9,099 nt of DNA from a bacterium. Lineage in GTDB: Bacteria > Bacillota > Clostridia > Christensenellales > CAG-138. The translations under genes were made by a program, and so were the position numbers. The notes under the pieces were generated by a model. The model saw only the letters and a list, made by a program, of their open reading frames with translations, was not told the DNA's origin and ran no database searches. This document shows positions 6,399 to 9,099 of this stretch, piece by piece. How positions within the stretch are numbered: the stretch's first letter is position 1; each line of letters opens with the position of its first letter. Location of the stretch: the NCBI GenBank assembly GCA_029218485.1, contig JAQXRK010000004.1, forward strand, positions 1 through 9,099, in the 5' to 3' direction.

Positions 6399-6662
6399 TC
6401 ATCGTCCCTCGCGCTGCCGCTTTTTCCATTCCAGCCACGCGCGGTCGAGCACCGTTGCCTTCTCCCGCCGGAACAGCTCCCCGCAAGGAAAGCGGCTGCA
6501 CAGCCCGCAATAGGGCACGCCCTGCCGGTCCACGCAGTCGAACGTGAAGCAATCCCCCGGTTGGTGCGCGCTGCGGCATCCCGCGCATTCGCCCGCCGCA
6601 TAGGTGGGGCAGCTCCCGCAGTAGAAGCCGCATTTTCCGATCAGGTTCGTCTCCGCATCCAT
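6399..6662 (-). CDS. DUF3795 cysteine-rich small protein
   Basis: An 87-aa protein with ten cysteines (11, 15, 18, 26, 29, 38, 43, 52, 55, 60) in the DUF3795 pattern: KCGFYCGSCPTY near the N-terminus, GECAGC, then YCGLCSRFPCGELF. The clustered Cys pairs suggest zinc or iron-sulfur binding (inference); no function is established for the family. The ATG at 6662 is chosen over one at 6698 because GAGGA, overlapping the stop of the upstream DegV gene (TGAGGA), lies 7 bases before it and the longer form adds only a low-complexity tail reading through that gene. It begins 10 bases after the DegV gene ends, so the two are probably coupled, and it is the last gene before a strong terminator. Confidence 0.8.
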   Translation of the reverse strand: MDAETNLIGKCGFYCGSCPTYAAGECAGCRSAHQPGDCFTFDCVDRQGVPYCGLCSRFPCGELFRREKATVLDRAWLEWKKRQREGR

Positions 6663-6672
6663 GGGTGCTTCC

Positions 6673-7524
6673 TCAGAAGGCGAGAATGATGCCGCCATCG
6701 TTGCCGTACATGGTGCTGATACCGCCGCCCTCGCAGATCATCGCTCTGGAGAAGGGGCAGACGGCCAGAATGCGCTCGCGGATCTCCTCCGCGCGCTCGC
6801 GGCAGTTGATATGGGTGATGACCAGCGTGCGCATCACCGGGTCGATCCGCTCATATGCCTGCCGGACAAGCTCGATCATCTTTGAAACGGCCCTCGGCGT
6901 GGTTAGCGCCTTGCCGCGCATGGCGATCTGTCCGCGTTCGCCGCCCATCACGAGCTTGATCTTCAGCGCCCCGATGGCAAGCGCCTGCAGGTGGTTCAAC
7001 CGGCCGTTCTTGCGGAACACATCGAGCGTTTCGAGGACAAACAGCGTGTTCATCTCGCGGATAAACGCTTCGGTACGTTCGACAACCTCCTCAAACGGCA
7101 GCCCCTGCTCCGCCAGCGCCCGCACGTGCAGGCAAACGGCGATCTCGCCCGCCGCCGCGCTCTCGGAATCGAACACGTGAATCCTGTTTTTGCACCCGTT
7201 TTCGGCGGCCATCTCGGCGCCGAGCTTTGCGCTGTTGTAGCTGCCGCTCAGGTGCGACGACAGCGTAACGATGTACACATCGCCCTCCCGCTCCGCGCAG
7301 AGCTCTGCAAACCGCTCCGGCGAGGGACAGGCCGAGTGCGGCGCCTCCGGGCACTCGCGCATGCGCTCGATCAGCATACCGCAATCCAGATTTTCATCGT
7401 CCGTAAAGGTCTCGTCCCCGAGCTGGATGCTCAGCGGAACACGCGTTAAAAAGTCCAGCGCGCCGGGCTCCGTTGTATAGTCGCAGCAGCTGTCGCCAAT
7501 GATCCGATATGCGTATTGTTCCAT
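6673..7524 (-). CDS. DegV family protein, divergent paralogue
   Basis: A 283-aa DegV-fold protein, second of a tandem pair. DegV proteins of the FakB class bind a fatty acid and deliver it to the kinase FakA for phosphorylation and phospholipid synthesis. Family features: GDSCCDYT (10-17, for TDSTxDLP), CPSPERF (66-72, from the TSQPSPExF region), VTLSSHLSGSYNSAKLG (86-102), FDSESAAAGE (118-127) and FRKNGRL (170-176). The C-terminal lipid-binding motif, normally GTHxGPG, reads ISTMYGNDGG (269-278), so the usual histidine is missing. ATG 7524 lies only 4 bases after the upstream gene's stop, with GGAG about 10 bases before it. It may bind a different ligand or act as an accessory; DegV-type lipid binding for this copy is inferred. 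Confidence 0.88.
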   Translation of the reverse strand: MEQYAYRIIGDSCCDYTTEPGALDFLTRVPLSIQLGDETFTDDENLDCGMLIERMRECPEAPHSACPSPERFAELCAEREGDVYIVTLSSHLSGSYNSAKLGAEMAAENGCKNRIHVFDSESAAAGEIAVCLHVRALAEQGLPFEEVVERTEAFIREMNTLFVLETLDVFRKNGRLNHLQALAIGALKIKLVMGGERGQIAMRGKALTTPRAVSKMIELVRQAYERIDPVMRTLVITHINCRERAEEIRERILAVCPFSRAMICEGGGISTMYGNDGGIILAF

Positions 7525-7528
7525 TGGG

Positions 7529-8398
7529 TTACCGCTCCGTGCCGAGGAAGAACAGCGCCAGCGTTCCGGGGCCGGAATGCGAGCCGATCACCGGGCCGAC
7601 ATAGTTGATGACCACTTCCACGTTCCACTCCTCGCGGACCCGGCTGGCCAGATACTCCGCATCCTCGATGCAGTCGCCGTGCGACATGAACACGATCTGC
7701 TTCTCCGGCTCGATCGCGGTTTCGCGCATCTTCTCCAGGATGCGCTTGATGGACGCGCGGCGCCCGCGCACCTTTTCCATGAAGATCAGCCGGCCCTCAT
7801 CGTCCATGTGCAGAACGGGCTTGATGTTCAGCACCGTGCCGAGCACTGCCGAGGTCGCGGATACGCGCCCGCCGCGGTGCAGGTGGTGCAGATCGTCCAC
7901 CGTAAACCAATGGCACAGGTGGTACTTGTTCTTCTCGGCATAGTCGCGCGCCTCCTCGATCGTGGCACCCGCGCGCTTCTGCTGAACGGTCAGATAGACC
8001 AGAAGCCCCTGACCCATGGAAGCGCTCAGCGTATCCACCGTCAGGATCTTGCGGTCGGGATATTTTTCGGAAAGCTGCTCGGCAGCCAGCGCACCCGCAT
8101 TGTAGGTGCTGCTCAGCGCGGAGGAAAACCCGAGGTAGAGGATATCCTCCCCCGCCTGCAGAATCGGCTCCATCGCCTGTTCAAACGCATCCACATTGGC
8201 CGCGGCGGTCTTCGCCTCGCAGCCCTCGCGCAGCGCCGCATAGCAGTCCTTGAACGTGATCTCGCGCTCGTCCAGAAAATTCGTATAGCTCTTCCCGTCA
8301 ATCGTCACCGTCAGCGGCAGGACGGTCAACTCCAACTCCGCCGCGAGCGATGCCGGCAGGTCGCAGGAGGAATCGGTCATAATCCGGTATTGGTTCAT
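7529..8398 (-). CDS. DegV family fatty-acid-binding protein (FakB-like)
   Basis: A 289-aa DegV protein and the first gene after the operator-promoter region. Landmarks: MTDSSCDLP (7-15), GFSSALSSTYN (90-100, family SSxLSGTYN), VDTLSASMGQG (121-131), HRGGRVS (174-180), NIKPVL (191-196), EKVRGRR (208-214), and GPVIGSHSGPGTLALFF (268-284) with the conserved His274 that in FakB helps hold the fatty acid carboxylate. The Thr of the TSQPS motif is kept as Thr64, but the rest reads KTAAAN. Known role of FakB proteins: carry exogenous or recycled fatty acids to FakA. No fakA gene is in the window. ATG 8398 is preceded by AGGGGG with a 6-base spacer. Overlap of its promoter with a 33-bp palindrome points to tight regulation, probably by the neighbouring TetR protein (inference). 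Confidence 0.93.
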   Translation of the reverse strand: MNQYRIMTDSSCDLPASLAAELELTVLPLTVTIDGKSYTNFLDEREITFKDCYAALREGCEAKTAAANVDAFEQAMEPILQAGEDILYLGFSSALSSTYNAGALAAEQLSEKYPDRKILTVDTLSASMGQGLLVYLTVQQKRAGATIEEARDYAEKNKYHLCHWFTVDDLHHLHRGGRVSATSAVLGTVLNIKPVLHMDDEGRLIFMEKVRGRRASIKRILEKMRETAIEPEKQIVFMSHGDCIEDAEYLASRVREEWNVEVVINYVGPVIGSHSGPGTLALFFLGTER

Positions 8399-8412
8399 TG
8401 CGCACCCCCTAA

Positions 8413-8445
8413 AATAAGAATGTTAGCACTGTTAACGTTCTTATT
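8413..8445. promoter_or_regulatory. 33-bp near-perfect palindrome, candidate TetR operator
   Basis: On the plus strand the arms AATAAGAATGTTAGCA and TGTTAACGTTCTTATT flank a single central C at 8429. The left arm matches the reverse complement of the right arm at 14 of 16 positions, with eight perfect bases at each outer end. The palindrome starts within the -10 box (8443-8448) and covers the expected transcription start, the classical place for a repressor. The inner core, GTTAGCACTGTTAAC, has the form of TetR-family operators. Binding by the TetR protein encoded just upstream is inferred. Confidence 0.75.
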
Positions 8446-8471
8446 GTATGCGAATCTTCCCCGTTTGTCAA
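8443..8471 (-). promoter_or_regulatory. Sigma-70-type promoter for the degV-degV-DUF3795 operon
   Basis: On the minus strand TTGACA (8466-8471) and TACAAT (8443-8448) are spaced by exactly 17 bases (8449-8465). Transcription would start near 8436, inside the palindrome. The first degV gene starts about 38 bases downstream, behind AGGGGG. Confidence 0.85.
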
Positions 8472-8510
8472 CGCCATGCCGGAAGGGCGCCCGCTTCGGG
8501 CATCCTCGGC

Positions 8511-9083
8511 TCACGGCAGATCGAACTCCCGGTCGATCAAATACCGGACGTGCTGCCGGTTCTCCTCGGTGTACGGGAGCTCCCCGTTGTCAAACATGAG
8601 CGCGGCGCCATAGATGATGGAGCGAATAACGAACGTTTTCCGCACCTCCACCTCGTGCGGCATGTTAACCTTATCACAATATGCGCGGATGCACTCCATG
8701 GTGCACCGGCTCAGCGAGGCCTTCTCATGCTGCAATTCGGCGCTGATGTCGTCCTCACGCAGCATGATGATGGAGCGAAAATGCGGGTTGTCCATCAGGA
8801 AGGCGATGTATGCCACGCTGATCTCCGTCAGCTGCCGGCGCGGATCGTCCGGCCATTCACGGATGATGCGCTGCTGCTGGCGGTACCATTGCTGATTGAT
8901 GTATCGGATGATAGCCAGAAAGAAATCGTTGAGGTCCGCAAAGTGTTTGTACGGCGCGGCGCAGGAAACGTTGCAGTTCTTCGCAACGCGGCGCAGCGAA
9001 AAGCCCCTCACGCCGTGCGCTTCGATCTCCCGAATGCCGGCGAGGATCAGTTCCACCTTCAGATTGCTGCTCTCGCGTTTCAT
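8511..9083 (-). CDS. TetR/AcrR-family transcriptional regulator
   Basis: A 190-aa regulator with the TetR N-terminal helix-turn-helix at about residues 8-57: VELILAGIREIEAHGVRGFS, then LRRVAKNCNVSCAAPYKHFADLNDFF (30-55) with the family's recognition-helix region (usually lYxHFxxKxxL, here APYKHFADLNDFF). The C-terminal part (about 80-190) has LTEISVAYIAFLMDNPHFRS, resembling the all-helical ligand domains of WHG/TetR_C_33-like members, and should bind a small ligand that I cannot identify. The downstream palindrome at 8413-8445 and the degV genes are the likely targets. ATG 9083 fits the family's N-terminus, but no Shine-Dalgarno is visible in the 16 bases left in the window, and the frame is open to the edge, so the true start could lie outside. 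Confidence 0.9.
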   Translation of the reverse strand: MKRESSNLKVELILAGIREIEAHGVRGFSLRRVAKNCNVSCAAPYKHFADLNDFFLAIIRYINQQWYRQQQRIIREWPDDPRRQLTEISVAYIAFLMDNPHFRSIIMLREDDISAELQHEKASLSRCTMECIRAYCDKVNMPHEVEVRKTFVIRSIIYGAALMFDNGELPYTEENRQHVRYLIDREFDLP

Positions 9084-9090
9084 ATCGATC

Positions 9091-9099
9091 AGTATAGCA
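9091..9099 (-). promoter_or_regulatory. Extended -10 element close to the TetR start codon
   Basis: On the minus strand TGCTATACT is an extended -10, identical to that of secA. Only 7 bases (GATCGAT) separate it from ATG 9083, so a transcript from it would be leaderless or nearly so. The -35 region is outside the window. Confidence 0.45.

Noticed and set aside
5599..6633. Longer version of the acetyltransferase starting inside the DUF3795 gene
   Set aside because: The extra N-terminus is out-of-frame DUF3795 coding sequence and terminator DNA; the family match and a GGAGG site place the start at 6333.
8489..8501. GCCCG-CTT-CGGGC hairpin after the TetR gene as a terminator
   Set aside because: The stem is only 5 bp and no U run follows on the minus strand (GCCCTTCC), so termination is not supported.
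7499..8599. Plus-strand open frame opposite the first DegV gene, crossing the promoter region
   Set aside because: It overlaps a well-supported gene and the operator-promoter; its product is low in recognisable motifs.

Overview
The window is about 9.1 kb of GC-rich bacterial chromosome in which every supported gene lies on the minus strand, so transcription runs from the right edge to the left. It looks like a high-GC Clostridia-type Bacillota (Firmicutes), perhaps an Oscillospiraceae or Christensenellaceae-like gut lineage. The reasons are the secA-prfB gene pair, the clostridial type of SecA with a C-terminal zinc motif, purine-rich Shine-Dalgarno sites, TTGACA/TATAAT-type promoters, the DUF2975/YozG-like regulator pair and tandem DegV proteins. 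The lineage is an inference. No tRNA, rRNA, CRISPR array, insertion sequence or phage gene was seen.

Layout in transcription order (right to left). Region A (9099-6399): a TetR-family regulator, then a strong promoter (TTGACA-17-TACAAT) overlapped by a 33-bp near-perfect palindrome, then two tandem DegV (FakB-like fatty-acid-binding) proteins and a small cysteine-rich DUF3795 protein, closed by a 10-bp GC-stem terminator. Region B (6333-5584): a GNAT acetyltransferase whose ribosome binding site directly follows that terminator and whose stop codon lies inside its own terminator. Region C (5529-764): an extended -10 promoter drives secA, prfB and a glutamate-5-kinase-like amino acid kinase, with stop codons and Shine-Dalgarno sites interlocked; a weak hairpin follows. 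Region D (589-1): a consensus promoter inside an AT-rich dyad drives a DUF2975 membrane protein and a small XRE-family regulator cut by the left edge.

How they work together: SecA (protein export) and release factor 2 (termination at UGA/UAA) are housekeeping. The accessory part is the TetR-DegV-DegV-DUF3795 cluster. DegV proteins of the FakB class bind fatty acids and present them to the fatty acid kinase FakA, so the cluster may be a lipid-responsive uptake unit controlled by the TetR protein through the palindrome. This is the best candidate for an undescribed small regulatory system here, but the link is inferred. The DUF2975-XRE pair is probably self-regulated. The ProB-like kinase has substitutions in its substrate motif and may not use glutamate.
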